DNA from: CAZKNJ01 sp964554185
GTDB taxonomy: Bacteria > 4484-113
Length of the DNA stretch: 64,000 nucleotides
NCBI GenBank assembly: GCA_964554185.1
Contig: CAZKNJ010000004.1
Coordinates: forward strand, 1 to 64,000
Direction: 5' to 3'
Positions within the stretch are counted from its first letter, which is position 1. Every line of letters begins with the position of its first letter. The translations under genes were made by a program, and so were the position numbers. The notes beneath the pieces were generated by a model. The model searched no databases and was not told the origin of the DNA. It was given only the letters and a program-made list of their open reading frames with translations. Shown here in pieces: positions 9,407 through 18,966 of the stretch.

Positions 9407-11356
9407 ATGAACCTGATCTACCTGGCAATTGTGTTCCCGCTGCTCGGAGTGCTGATTAACGGCTTCTTCGGGCGCAGGATGCCGCGCAAAGCCGTGGGCA
9501 CGATTGCCAGCCTAGCCATCTTCGGCTCCTTCCTCGTCAGCCTGACGGCGTTCATTCAGTACATGGGAGCCTCCGCCGGCGCGTACGGCGCGGTGGAGGT
9601 CAAGGTCCTGCCCTGGCTCAAGCTGGGCGCGCTGGAGATTAACTACGGCTTCCTGGTCGACTCGGTATCGCTGGTTATGGCGCTGGCGGTCTCCCTTGTC
9701 TCGTTCCTAATTCACGTTTATTCCACCGGCTACATGGCCGAGGACGACGGCTACCCGCGCTACTTCACCTACCTGAACCTGTTCGTCGCGATGATGATGA
9801 CGCTGGTGTTGGCCGACAACCTGGTGCTGCTGTTCATCGGCTGGGAAGGCGTCGGCCTGTGCTCGTACCTGCTCATCGGTTTCTGGTACAAGAACCGTGC
9901 GCCCTACGAAGCGGGCTTCAAGGCCTTTGTGGTCAACCGCATCGGCGACTTCGGATTCCTCATTGCCACGTTCCTCACGTTCTGGGCGTTCCATTCGGTC
10001 AATTTCGTGCGGCTGCGCGATGAGATTCCCGGAACGCTGGCGGGCGGCGCAGTGCCACCAATGCTGGTGACCATCATCGCGCTGTTCTTCTTTATGGGAG
10101 CGGTGGGGAAGAGCGCGCAATTCCCGCTGTACGTGTGGCTGCCCGACGCGATGGAAGGCCCCACGCCGGTCAGCGCGTTGATTCACGCGGCGACGATGGT
10201 TACCGCCGGCGTGTATTTGGTCACACGGCTCAACTTCCTCTTCGTCAACACCGCGACCGCGATGCTGGTGGTGGCGTTCATCGGCGCGTTCACCGCGATA
10301 TTCGCCGCCAGCATCGGCCTGGTGCAAAACGACATCAAGCGCGTGCTGGCTTATTCCACGGTTTCGCAGCTGGGCTACATGTTCCTCGCAGCGGGGCTGG
10401 GCGCGTACTGGATTGCGATATTCCACCTGTTCACCCACGCGTTCTTCAAGGCGCTGCTGTTCCTCGCCAGCGGCTCGGTTATTCACGGGATGCACGGCGA
10501 GCAGGACATGCGCAAGATGGGCGGCCTGGCGAAATACCTGCCGCACACCTACTGGCACTTCCTCATCGGCGCGATGGCCATCTCCGGCATTCCGCTGCTG
10601 GCCGGATTCTTCAGCAAGGACCAGATTCTGTTCGCCGCTTTCACCGCGCGGCCGGAGCTAATGCCGCAGGCGGGGATGATTCTGTGGGTGGTGGGCGTCA
10701 TCACCGCGCTGTTCACCTCCTTCTACATGTTCCGGCAGATCTACCTGGTGTTTCTCACGGCGCCGCGCTTTGATGAGCACAAGTTGCATCCGCACGAAGC
10801 CCCGCCTTCAATGCTCATCCCCAACTGGATACTGGCGGGCGGCGCTGTCCTCGCGGGGTATCTGGGGCTGCCGGCGCTCATGCGCCTGCCCAACCTGATG
10901 CAGCCCTTCCTCAACCGCGCGATACTGGGGACGGAGCATCTGGCGCACGCGGCGGAGCACGCGCACGAGCTGGGGCTGGAGGCAATCGGCACCAGCGTTT
11001 CGGTAGTGGTGGCGTTCGCCGGGCTGGGATTGGCGTTCTACCTGTACCGCTCGCACTTCGGCCTTACCGAGCAGCTTAAGAAGACCTTCGCCGCGCCCTA
11101 CCGGGTGCTGCTCAACAAATACTATGTGGACGAGTTATACGAGGCCGCCGTCATCGCGCCCGGTCGGGCGCTGAGCCGCCAGTTCTCCCAGGTGGTTGAC
11201 CTTGGGCTGATTGACGGGACGGTGAACCTCGTCGCGTTTGTCATCGGCGCGCTGGGGCAGCTCGCGCGGCCGATGCAGACGGGTTTCATCCGCAACTACG
11301 CCTGGTACATGGGCGTGGGGGCGATTCTGGTGATCATTCTCTTGTGGCTGAAGTAA
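9407..11356 (+). CDS. nuoL: NADH-quinone oxidoreductase subunit L
   Basis: Mrp-antiporter-like proton-pumping subunit of 649 residues. Conserved features include the FIGWEGVGLCSYLLIGFWY helix near 145, the ATMVTAGVYLV helix near 260 and lysine-bearing helices, then the long C-terminal lateral-helix region after about 490 that distinguishes NuoL from NuoM and NuoN. ATG 9407 starts six bases after nuoK. Confidence 0.95.
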   Translation: MNLIYLAIVFPLLGVLINGFFGRRMPRKAVGTIASLAIFGSFLVSLTAFIQYMGASAGAYGAVEVKVLPWLKLGALEINYGFLVDSVSLVMALAVSLVSFLIHVYSTGYMAEDDGYPRYFTYLNLFVAMMMTLVLADNLVLLFIGWEGVGLCSYLLIGFWYKNRAPYEAGFKAFVVNRIGDFGFLIATFLTFWAFHSVNFVRLRDEIPGTLAGGAVPPMLVTIIALFFFMGAVGKSAQFPLYVWLPDAMEGPTPVSALIHAATMVTAGVYLVTRLNFLFVNTATAMLVVAFIGAFTAIFAASIGLVQNDIKRVLAYSTVSQLGYMFLAAGLGAYWIAIFHLFTHAFFKALLFLASGSVIHGMHGEQDMRKMGGLAKYLPHTYWHFLIGAMAISGIPLLAGFFSKDQILFAAFTARPELMPQAGMILWVVGVITALFTSFYMFRQIYLVFLTAPRFDEHKLHPHEAPPSMLIPNWILAGGAVLAGYLGLPALMRLPNLMQPFLNRAILGTEHLAHAAEHAHELGLEAIGTSVSVVVAFAGLGLAFYLYRSHFGLTEQLKKTFAAPYRVLLNKYYVDELYEAAVIAPGRALSRQFSQVVDLGLIDGTVNLVAFVIGALGQLARPMQTGFIRNYAWYMGVGAILVIILLWLK

Positions 11357-11366
11357 CGGAGACATA

Positions 11367-12959
11367 ATGGAGGAACTCGCGAACGCGCCGCTTCTGAGCA
11401 TCATCATCCTGCTGCCGCTCGCGGGCGCGCTGCTGCTGATGCTCGTGCCGCCGGACCGCACGCGGTACATCAAGTGGTTCGCGTTTTGGACCTCCATCGC
11501 GGCGTTCGCCATTTCGCTGCTGCTGCTGGTGGGCAACCGCGACTTCTCGGAGTTCTCGCACGAGGAGTTCTACGGCTGGCTGCCGCAGATCGGCGTCAAC
11601 TACCATCTCGGGGTTGACGGCCTGTCGATGTGGCTCATTCTGCTCACAGCCCTGCTGGTGCCCGTCTCCATCCTCTCGTCCTTTAGCGCCATCAAGAACC
11701 GCGAGAAGGAATACTACATTCTCCTGCTGATAATGGGCACGGCGCTGACGGGCACCTTCGCCGCGCTGGATCTCATCCTGTTCTTCTTCTTCTGGGAAGG
11801 CGTGCTCATCCCGATGTACCTGCTCATCGGCATCTGGGGCAGCGGCCGGCGGGTTTACGCGGCGACCAAGTTCGTCCTGTATACCGTCGTCGGCAGCTTC
11901 TTCATGCTGCTGGCCATCATCGGGCTGTATGTGTACTCCGGCGAGGTGGGGCGGGCGAGCTTCGACTTCCTGCAACTGCGCAATGCCGTCCTGCCGCCGG
12001 AGATGCAAACCTGGCTGTTCCTGGCGTTTGCGCTGGCGTTCGCCATCAAGGTTCCGCTGTTCCCGTTCCACACCTGGCTGGCGGACGCTCACACGGAAGC
12101 TCCGACGGCGGGCTCCGTGCTGCTGGCCGGCGTGCTGCTGAAGATGGGGGGCTACGGCTTCATCCGCTTCTGCCTGACGCTGTTCCCGGACGCGGCGGTG
12201 AACTTCGCACCACTCATGATGGGGCTGGCGGTGGTCAGCATCATCTACGGCGCGATCGTCTGCGCCGCCCAGACCGACCTGAAACGTCTAATCGCCATCT
12301 CTTCAGTGGCGCATATGGGCTTTGTGGTGCTGGGCATCTTTGCTCTGTCAGGCAATCCCATCGGCCAGGTGGGCGCGACCATCCAGATGATCAGCCACGG
12401 CTTGTCCACCGGCGCGCTGTTCCTCCTGGTCGGCGTCATCTACGAGCGGCGGCACACCCGCGAGCTGGCCGAATACGGCGGGCTGGCGGCGGTGATGCCG
12501 CGGTACTACAACGTATTCATGATAGTGATGCTCGCGAGCGTCGGCCTGCCGGCGCTGAACGGCTTCGTGGGCGAGTTCCTCATATTGATGGGCGCGATGG
12601 CGGTGGACTGGCTCTTCGCTGGGCTCGGCACCTTCGGCGTCGTTTTGGCGGCAATCTACTTGCTGCTGATGATGAAGAAGATGTTCCACGGCGAGTGCAC
12701 CAACCCCAAGAACCTGGGGCTGCCGGACTTGAACCTGCGGGAGTATGTGTATCTCATCCCGCTGGTAGTGCTGATGTTCGCCATCGGGCTGTATCCGAAG
12801 CCGTACCTTGACGTCATCACGCCGGCAGCCGACCGCGTGGTGCGCGGCATCCGGGAGTTTCTGCCGGAGCAACTGCGGGCCGACCGCTCGGGCGAGAAGG
12901 CCGCAGCCATTCTGGCTGAACTGGGCGTGGCGGCGAAGCCGGAGGGAGGTGAGCGCTGA
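11367..12959 (+). CDS. nuoM: NADH-quinone oxidoreductase subunit M
   Basis: Second antiporter-like proton-pumping subunit, 530 residues. The signature FFFFWEGVLIPMYLLIGIWG lies near 135-153, and FPFHTWLADAHTEAPTAGSV with its conserved Lys/His residues lies near 232-252. The start is preceded by a GGAG at a short distance (ACGGAGACATA then ATG). The final codon overlaps nuoN by one base. Confidence 0.95.
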   Translation: MEELANAPLLSIIILLPLAGALLLMLVPPDRTRYIKWFAFWTSIAAFAISLLLLVGNRDFSEFSHEEFYGWLPQIGVNYHLGVDGLSMWLILLTALLVPVSILSSFSAIKNREKEYYILLLIMGTALTGTFAALDLILFFFFWEGVLIPMYLLIGIWGSGRRVYAATKFVLYTVVGSFFMLLAIIGLYVYSGEVGRASFDFLQLRNAVLPPEMQTWLFLAFALAFAIKVPLFPFHTWLADAHTEAPTAGSVLLAGVLLKMGGYGFIRFCLTLFPDAAVNFAPLMMGLAVVSIIYGAIVCAAQTDLKRLIAISSVAHMGFVVLGIFALSGNPIGQVGATIQMISHGLSTGALFLLVGVIYERRHTRELAEYGGLAAVMPRYYNVFMIVMLASVGLPALNGFVGEFLILMGAMAVDWLFAGLGTFGVVLAAIYLLLMMKKMFHGECTNPKNLGLPDLNLREYVYLIPLVVLMFAIGLYPKPYLDVITPAADRVVRGIREFLPEQLRADRSGEKAAAILAELGVAAKPEGGER

Positions 12960-14422
12960 TGCAGCCCTTTACGGTGAATCTGGGCAACCTGCTGGCGCTG
13001 CTTCCCATCTGGATTCTCATCATCGCCGCCCTGCTGCTCATACTGCTGGACGTAGTCGCGCCGCGGGCGAACCGGCTGCAGGCCGGTTTCGGGCTGGCAT
13101 CGGTGGCCGCAGCCGCGCTCGCACTCATCCTGCTCTTCCCGTTCAAGCCGGTGCGGCTGGTCAGCGGCGCGCTGCTCTATGACGGCTTCGGGGCCACGGT
13201 GGGCGTGGCTGTGCTGCTAGTGCTCGCACTCACGCTGGTGTTCTCACCCCATTACATGCAGAAGATGGGGCTACGCGGCCTGGAATACTACCCGCTGCTG
13301 TTCATCTCATCCGTGGGGATGATGCTGCTGCCGCTCTGCCGGGACCTGCTGAGCATCATCGTCAGCATTGAGCTTCTCTCTATCCCGCTGTATGTGCTGG
13401 CGGGCTACAACCGGCGGCTGGAAACCAGCAAGGAAGCCGGGTTCAAGTACTTCATTCTCGGCGCCTTCGCCAGCGCGTTCATGATCTACGGCGCGGCGTT
13501 CATCTACGGGACCACGGGTACGCTCTGGCTGAGCTCCATCTCCGAAGCCCTGCCGTTCCCCGAGAATAGGCTGCTGCTGCTGCTGGGCCTGGGCCTGCTG
13601 CTGGTGGGCTTTGCCTTCAAGGCGGCTATCGCGCCCTTCCAATGGTGGGTGCCCGATGTGTATGAGGGCAGCCCCAGCCCGGTGACCGGCTTTATGGCGG
13701 CCGGAGTAAAGCTGGCCATCTTCGCGGTTTTCCTGCGGCTGCTGATTGACGGGTTCATGCCGCTAGCCAACGACTGGCGGATTGCGCTTTCAGTGCTGGC
13801 GGTCACCGGGATGATTCTGGGCAACTTGCTGGCGTTGCACCAGATGAGCCTTAAGCGCCTGCTGGCGTACTCGTCCATCACCCACGCGGGCTACCTGGTG
13901 CTTGGCCTGGTTGCGGCCAACCGCGAGGCAGTCTCGGCGACGCTTTTCTACCTCATTGCTTATGCCGCGACCATCGTGGGCGTGATGGCGCTCATCTCCG
14001 GTTGGGCGCGGGAGGACCAGGACGACGTTTACATGTCCGACCTGCGGGGGATGGCTGCCAGCCAGCCGCTGGCGGCGCTGCTGGTGACCATCTTCATGCT
14101 CTCGCTCATCGGCTTCCCGCTGACCGCCGGCTTCATCGGCAAGCTGATGCTCTTCTACGCGGTGTACAAGGCGGGCTTCATCGCGCTGCTGGTAATCGCG
14201 GTGATCAACACGATGGTCTCGGTGTACTACTACCTGCGCGTTATCCAGGCCATGTATTTGGTGGCAGACGAGGAAAGGGCGGCGGACGGCGCACGCCAGC
14301 CGGTGGCGCTCGCTCCGGTCTATGCTCTGGTAGGCGGAGTATCGGTTTTGATCGTCCTTTTCCTCGGTATTGTGCCCCGGTGGCTGCTGACCTTGTTGAA
14401 CTTCTACCGTTTTGGCGGCTAG
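12959..14422 (+). CDS. nuoN: NADH-quinone oxidoreductase subunit N
   Basis: Third antiporter-like subunit, 487 residues, last gene of the nuo operon. Motifs include IELLSIPLYVLAGYNRR near 136-152, FQWWVPDVYEGSPSPVTGF near 226-244 and the KRLLAYSSITHAGY helix near 299. ATG 12959 overlaps the nuoM stop. I found no obvious strong terminator hairpin in the 40 bases after it; the next promoter begins at 14463. Confidence 0.95.
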   Translation: MQPFTVNLGNLLALLPIWILIIAALLLILLDVVAPRANRLQAGFGLASVAAAALALILLFPFKPVRLVSGALLYDGFGATVGVAVLLVLALTLVFSPHYMQKMGLRGLEYYPLLFISSVGMMLLPLCRDLLSIIVSIELLSIPLYVLAGYNRRLETSKEAGFKYFILGAFASAFMIYGAAFIYGTTGTLWLSSISEALPFPENRLLLLLGLGLLLVGFAFKAAIAPFQWWVPDVYEGSPSPVTGFMAAGVKLAIFAVFLRLLIDGFMPLANDWRIALSVLAVTGMILGNLLALHQMSLKRLLAYSSITHAGYLVLGLVAANREAVSATLFYLIAYAATIVGVMALISGWAREDQDDVYMSDLRGMAASQPLAALLVTIFMLSLIGFPLTAGFIGKLMLFYAVYKAGFIALLVIAVINTMVSVYYYLRVIQAMYLVADEERAADGARQPVALAPVYALVGGVSVLIVLFLGIVPRWLLTLLNFYRFGG

Positions 14423-14462
14423 GCGGGATTCGGGGCTGGGAAATATGACAGCCGCTTGATGC

Positions 14463-14491
14463 TTGACATGCGAATCCCTGTTTGCTAGACT
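14463..14491 (+). promoter_or_regulatory. Sigma-70-type promoter for the lipoprotein at 14616
   Basis: A perfect TTGACA (14463-14468), a 17-base spacer and TAGACT (14486-14491). This is the best-matched -35/-10 pair seen in the window. The leader to ATG 14616 would be about 118 bases, with a GAAGGAG ribosome site at 14601-14607. Confidence 0.75.
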
Positions 14492-14615
14492 CTTTACCTG
14501 AGTCCTGGCGTGGCGGGGGATAAACGATGGGCCGGGACGAAATCTGGTGTGGAAGAGGCAACGTCCTAATTCACGAAATCCTCACCATCTAATTCATTTA
14601 GAAGGAGTAGGTATT

Positions 14616-15329
14616 ATGAGAAAGTACTCTGGACTGCTGGCATTTGCGGCGCTGCTTCTTGCAGTGTTGCTACTTGCTAGCTGCCATGGCAGTGGCAGCC
14701 GTGCGCTTATCGGTATTGCTACGCCGGGCAACACCTACCTCCCGTTGATGGGCTCCGCTGACATCGGCCCCGTCTATCTGTCGTACAACGACGTGACCAA
14801 GCGCTGGGCGTGGTACAACTCCGTTGACGCCATTGGTTGCTGGGAAGAGATCGCCGGCGGCGGCATCGCCATTCCCGGGGGCGCCTATGTAACTAGCTGT
14901 CCCGCCTGGTTTGACGACAACGAGGACGGTTGGGCGGATTTCTTCAATGTCGGCGTACGCCCGCTGAGCCAGCTTGCTGCCGGCAGCGACGTGTACCAGG
15001 GCGGCTTTATGGCCAACCCGACCAAGATCGGTGGCGCATTGTTCCTCTACGATGCGTTCGTATTTGAGCCCTATGCCGTGCTGTACATCCCGATCTCGGC
15101 CAACCTGGCGAACGGCACCAGTGTGGCGGTTTACCGCTGGGTCACTTCGGGCGCGTTTGCTGCTGACCAGAGCGCGGGCTACTGGTCGTTATGCCCCGGC
15201 TACGGCCAGGTGGATGACGACGTTCTCGGGCTCGGCCGGAAGGTTGTTGTGTTCAACTGGAACGGCAATCTCGGCGAGTTCGCCGCGGTGATTTCTCAGC
15301 ACTACAGCGGCGGCGGCAGCGGCGGGTAG
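14616..15329 (+). CDS. Predicted lipoprotein of unknown function
   Basis: A 237-residue protein with a lipoprotein signal: basic MRK start, a hydrophobic core and a LLLASC lipobox with Cys23. After processing it would be anchored in a membrane. The mature part is rich in aromatic residues and Gly (WAWYNSVDAIGCWEE, GGAYVTSCPAWFDD) and ends in a Gly/Ser tail. I recognise no family. ATG 14616 is preceded by GAAGGAG at a good distance. It has its own strong promoter and a following large palindrome, so it looks like a well-expressed monocistronic gene. Confidence 0.75.
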   Translation: MRKYSGLLAFAALLLAVLLLASCHGSGSRALIGIATPGNTYLPLMGSADIGPVYLSYNDVTKRWAWYNSVDAIGCWEEIAGGGIAIPGGAYVTSCPAWFDDNEDGWADFFNVGVRPLSQLAAGSDVYQGGFMANPTKIGGALFLYDAFVFEPYAVLYIPISANLANGTSVAVYRWVTSGAFAADQSAGYWSLCPGYGQVDDDVLGLGRKVVVFNWNGNLGEFAAVISQHYSGGGSGG

Positions 15330-15367
15330 GTAGTACCACCCGGTACAACTGTATATCGATAGCCTAT

Positions 15368-15399
15368 GCAAATGGGCGGGGCTAGCCCCGCCCATTTGC
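15368..15399 (+). terminator. 32-base perfect palindrome, probable terminator
   Basis: Arms of 14 bases around a central CTAG, with the core GGGCGGGG/CCCCGCCC; all 32 positions are self-complementary. It lies 38 bases after the lipoprotein gene and before the next promoter. There is no real T tract (CGTTTGATTG follows), so it would be an atypical terminator or an mRNA-protecting hairpin. Confidence 0.6.
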
Positions 15400-15433
15400 C
15401 GTTTGATTGCTGCCAGATACGGGCCCCGGCATG

Positions 15434-15442
15434 TGTTATAAT
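15434..15442 (+). promoter_or_regulatory. Extended -10 for the small peptide and ferredoxin
   Basis: TGT at 15434-15436 is directly followed by a perfect TATAAT at 15437-15442. The expected transcription start is at about 15449-15450, which coincides with an in-frame GTG at 15450. Confidence 0.6.
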
Positions 15443-15449
15443 CACGCTG

Positions 15450-15554
15450 GTGGCACCGGTAATCCGCTATATGCTTTCCGTTTTGCTTGGCGCAGTTGTG
15501 GGGCTTGGCTTCGCGGGTGCCGCTTTTCTCTACCTGAGATTACTTCCCAAGTAG
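15450..15554 (+). CDS. Small single-helix membrane protein (34 residues)
   Basis: A 34-residue frame starting with GTG 15450, which would be the first codon of a leaderless mRNA, or 27 residues from ATG 15471. It has one hydrophobic helix (LSVLLGAVVGLGFAGAAFLYLRLL) ending in a basic LPK tail. The stop TAG overlaps the AGGAGG ribosome site of the NIL-domain ferredoxin 11 bases downstream, so translation is likely coupled. Function unknown; a membrane anchor or partner for the ferredoxin is only an inference. Small size limits confidence. Confidence 0.5.
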   Translation: MAPVIRYMLSVLLGAVVGLGFAGAAFLYLRLLPK

Positions 15555-15565
15555 GAGGCTCCATC

Positions 15566-15976
15566 GTGAACACCTCGCGTGTTGTTCTGTCATTCAGCCC
15601 GGACGCGATCCGCAAGCCGGTGACCTACTTGCTTGTCAGCAACTACAAGCTGCGCCTCAACATCCTGCGCGCCAAGGTGATGCCTGGCGAGGAAGGCAGG
15701 CTGCTGCTGGAGCTTTCAGGGGATGGGGACCGCATAGTTGAGGGCCTTGACTACCTGAAGTCGCTTAACGTGAAGGTTGACCCCGTAGAGGCCTTCTACA
15801 GGCTCGATTACGACAAGTGCCAGCAGTCCAAGAAGTGCTTCCATGTATGCCCCGCGGAGGCGATAGTGCTCTTGCCCGAGGACGGGAAACTGGTGGACAT
15901 CATTCCAGAGAACTGCATTCTCTGTGAGAAGTGCGCCCACATCTGCCCCAACGGCGTGTTTGCCTTCACCTTTTAG
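15566..15976 (+). CDS. NIL-domain two-cluster ferredoxin-like protein
   Basis: A 136-residue protein. Residues about 1-75 resemble the NIL domain (IRKPVTYLLVSNYKLRLNILRAKV), a ligand-sensing fold best known from MetN-type transporters. Residues about 78-133 carry two ferredoxin motifs: CQQSKKCFHVCP (an altered first motif) and CILCEKCAHICP, which could hold [4Fe-4S] clusters. GTG 15566 follows a strong TAGGAGG at 15552-15558. NIL-ferredoxin fusions are common near sulfur and methionine metabolism in anaerobes; nothing nearby confirms that role here. Confidence 0.85.
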   Translation: MNTSRVVLSFSPDAIRKPVTYLLVSNYKLRLNILRAKVMPGEEGRLLLELSGDGDRIVEGLDYLKSLNVKVDPVEAFYRLDYDKCQQSKKCFHVCPAEAIVLLPEDGKLVDIIPENCILCEKCAHICPNGVFAFTF

Positions 15977-16021
15977 CCGCCGGCACTGGAAACGCTATTC
16001 AGGACCCGGTGGCTTGCGTGC

Positions 16022-17713
<1,692 letters not shown>

Positions 17714-17772
17714 TTTCAGACTCCTGGAACAAAGCAGTGCGCGGGAAGTCTAACATAACGGACACTGTTTAA

Positions 17773-17781
17773 TGGTAGAAT
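17773..17781 (+). promoter_or_regulatory. Extended -10 upstream of the gene at 17797
   Basis: TGG (17773-17775) followed by TAGAAT (17776-17781). No clear -35. It lies 15 bases before the TTG start. Confidence 0.4.
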
Positions 17782-17796
17782 CCAAGGCGAAACCAC

Positions 17797-18132
17797 TTGG
17801 AACACAAACGTAAAAACGACCGCAATGTGAGCTTCAGGCTTGACGTCACCGAGGACTATGAGTTCCTGCCGCAAGTGCCTGAGCAGTTTTTCGTGCGCGC
17901 GATGAACTCCGGCGTGCCCGTTTACCTCACCGAGGACTTGCTGGCGCGGGTAGGCCGGGTGAATCCCGACGAGCTGGTGGACCGCATTATTGACGACCTG
18001 CACAAGAGCAATGAAGAGACTGACCCGCTGCTGCGCTGGTTCTACCTGATGATGGACTTCCAGGACGATTTTCCGCGCCTGATGCAGATGCTGGCGCAGC
18101 GCGACGACAAGAAGCCCTACAGCGAGTCCTAG
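17797..18132 (+). CDS. Conserved-looking hypothetical protein, 111 residues
   Basis: An acidic, soluble protein with no membrane segment or recognised motif. Visible stretches include FRLDVTEDYEFLPQVPEQFF and a helical C-terminus (LLRWFYLMMDFQDDFPRLMQML) ending in a charged tail. The start is uncertain: TTG 17797 is preceded by AAGGCG, while an in-frame GTG at 17827 would shorten it by ten residues. Codon use resembles its neighbours and it fills the space between two minus-strand genes. No function proposed. Confidence 0.6.
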   Translation: MEHKRKNDRNVSFRLDVTEDYEFLPQVPEQFFVRAMNSGVPVYLTEDLLARVGRVNPDELVDRIIDDLHKSNEETDPLLRWFYLMMDFQDDFPRLMQMLAQRDDKKPYSES

Positions 18133-18153
18133 CCTGGACTCGGCTTTCTATTT

Positions 18154-18813
18154 CTACCCTTCTTTCAGCCCGTAGCTGTCCATGAACTGCGTGAGCAGGC
18201 GGCGCGCCTCCGGCTCGCACTGGCCGCAGCCGGTGGATATCTTCGTGCGGTGCTGAAGCTGCTCGAAGTTGCGCGCGCCGTGCAGCACCGCTTCCTCAAT
18301 ATCGGCCTCGGTGACCTGCAGGCAGTGGCACACCGTGCGCTCCGGCTCTGCGGGAATGCGTTCCTCCTGGCCGGTCTTCACCAGGTAGTCGCGTAGCGCC
18401 TCCCGCAGCGCCTTGTCGCCCAGCACGGAGCAGTGGATCTTGCGCTCCGGCAGCCCCCCCAGCTTCGCCAGAATGTCCTGGGGACGTAACTTGAACGCTT
18501 CTTCTACGGTGATGCCGCCGTCCGTGAGCACCATTTCCGACAGCATTGAGGTGGAGGCGATGGCGCTGGCGCAGCCGAAGGTCTTCCACTTGAAACCCAC
18601 TATCCGGTCGGCTTTGGCGTCAACCACGATGTATACCTTCATCATATCGCCGCAAACCGGGCTGCCCACCACCCCGACGCCGTTCGCCTCCTTCAGCACC
18701 TCGGCGTCGTCACCGAAAACAACATTGCGGGGGTTGGTGAAGTGGTCCTTCACTATGTCCGAGTAGAGCCACTCGGTAAAGGCGTCAGTTTCGCTTTTCT
18801 GCTGGTTGTCCAT
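18154..18813 (-). CDS. nifU: NifU-like Fe-S scaffold with BFD-type [2Fe-2S] domain
   Basis: Fe-S cluster assembly scaffold of 219 residues. The IscU-like N-terminal domain (about 12-140) has the three scaffold cysteines Cys54, Cys81 and Cys128 and the Asp in CGDMMKV. A BFD-like [2Fe-2S] domain (about 158-212) follows with Cys162, 164, 196 and 199 in C-x-C ... C-x2-C. The third domain of classical NifU (the Nfu domain) is missing. ATG 18813 was chosen for the family N-terminus and an upstream GAGGA. No cysteine desulfurase gene is adjacent. Confidence 0.9.
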   Translation of the reverse strand: MDNQQKSETDAFTEWLYSDIVKDHFTNPRNVVFGDDAEVLKEANGVGVVGSPVCGDMMKVYIVVDAKADRIVGFKWKTFGCASAIASTSMLSEMVLTDGGITVEEAFKLRPQDILAKLGGLPERKIHCSVLGDKALREALRDYLVKTGQEERIPAEPERTVCHCLQVTEADIEEAVLHGARNFEQLQHRTKISTGCGQCEPEARRLLTQFMDSYGLKEG

Positions 18814-18917
18814 AGTCGGGTTCCTCGCACGCAGCGCAAGGGCGCGATGCTCCGCGCCCAACAGATTATACACGAGCAAGGCGCGGATTATCGTCTGCGC
18901 GCGCCTGCAACGCCTCC

Positions 18918-18946
18918 TTGACTTAGCCCAACGCACAGTGTAATGT
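18918..18946 (+). promoter_or_regulatory. Promoter of the polysaccharide export pair
   Basis: TTGACT (18918-18923), 17-base spacer, TAATGT (18941-18946). The predicted start near 18953 lies downstream of ATG 18943, which favours ATG 18967 as the start of the next gene. Confidence 0.5.
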
Positions 18947-18966
18947 ATCCGAACCTCGAGGGAGGT

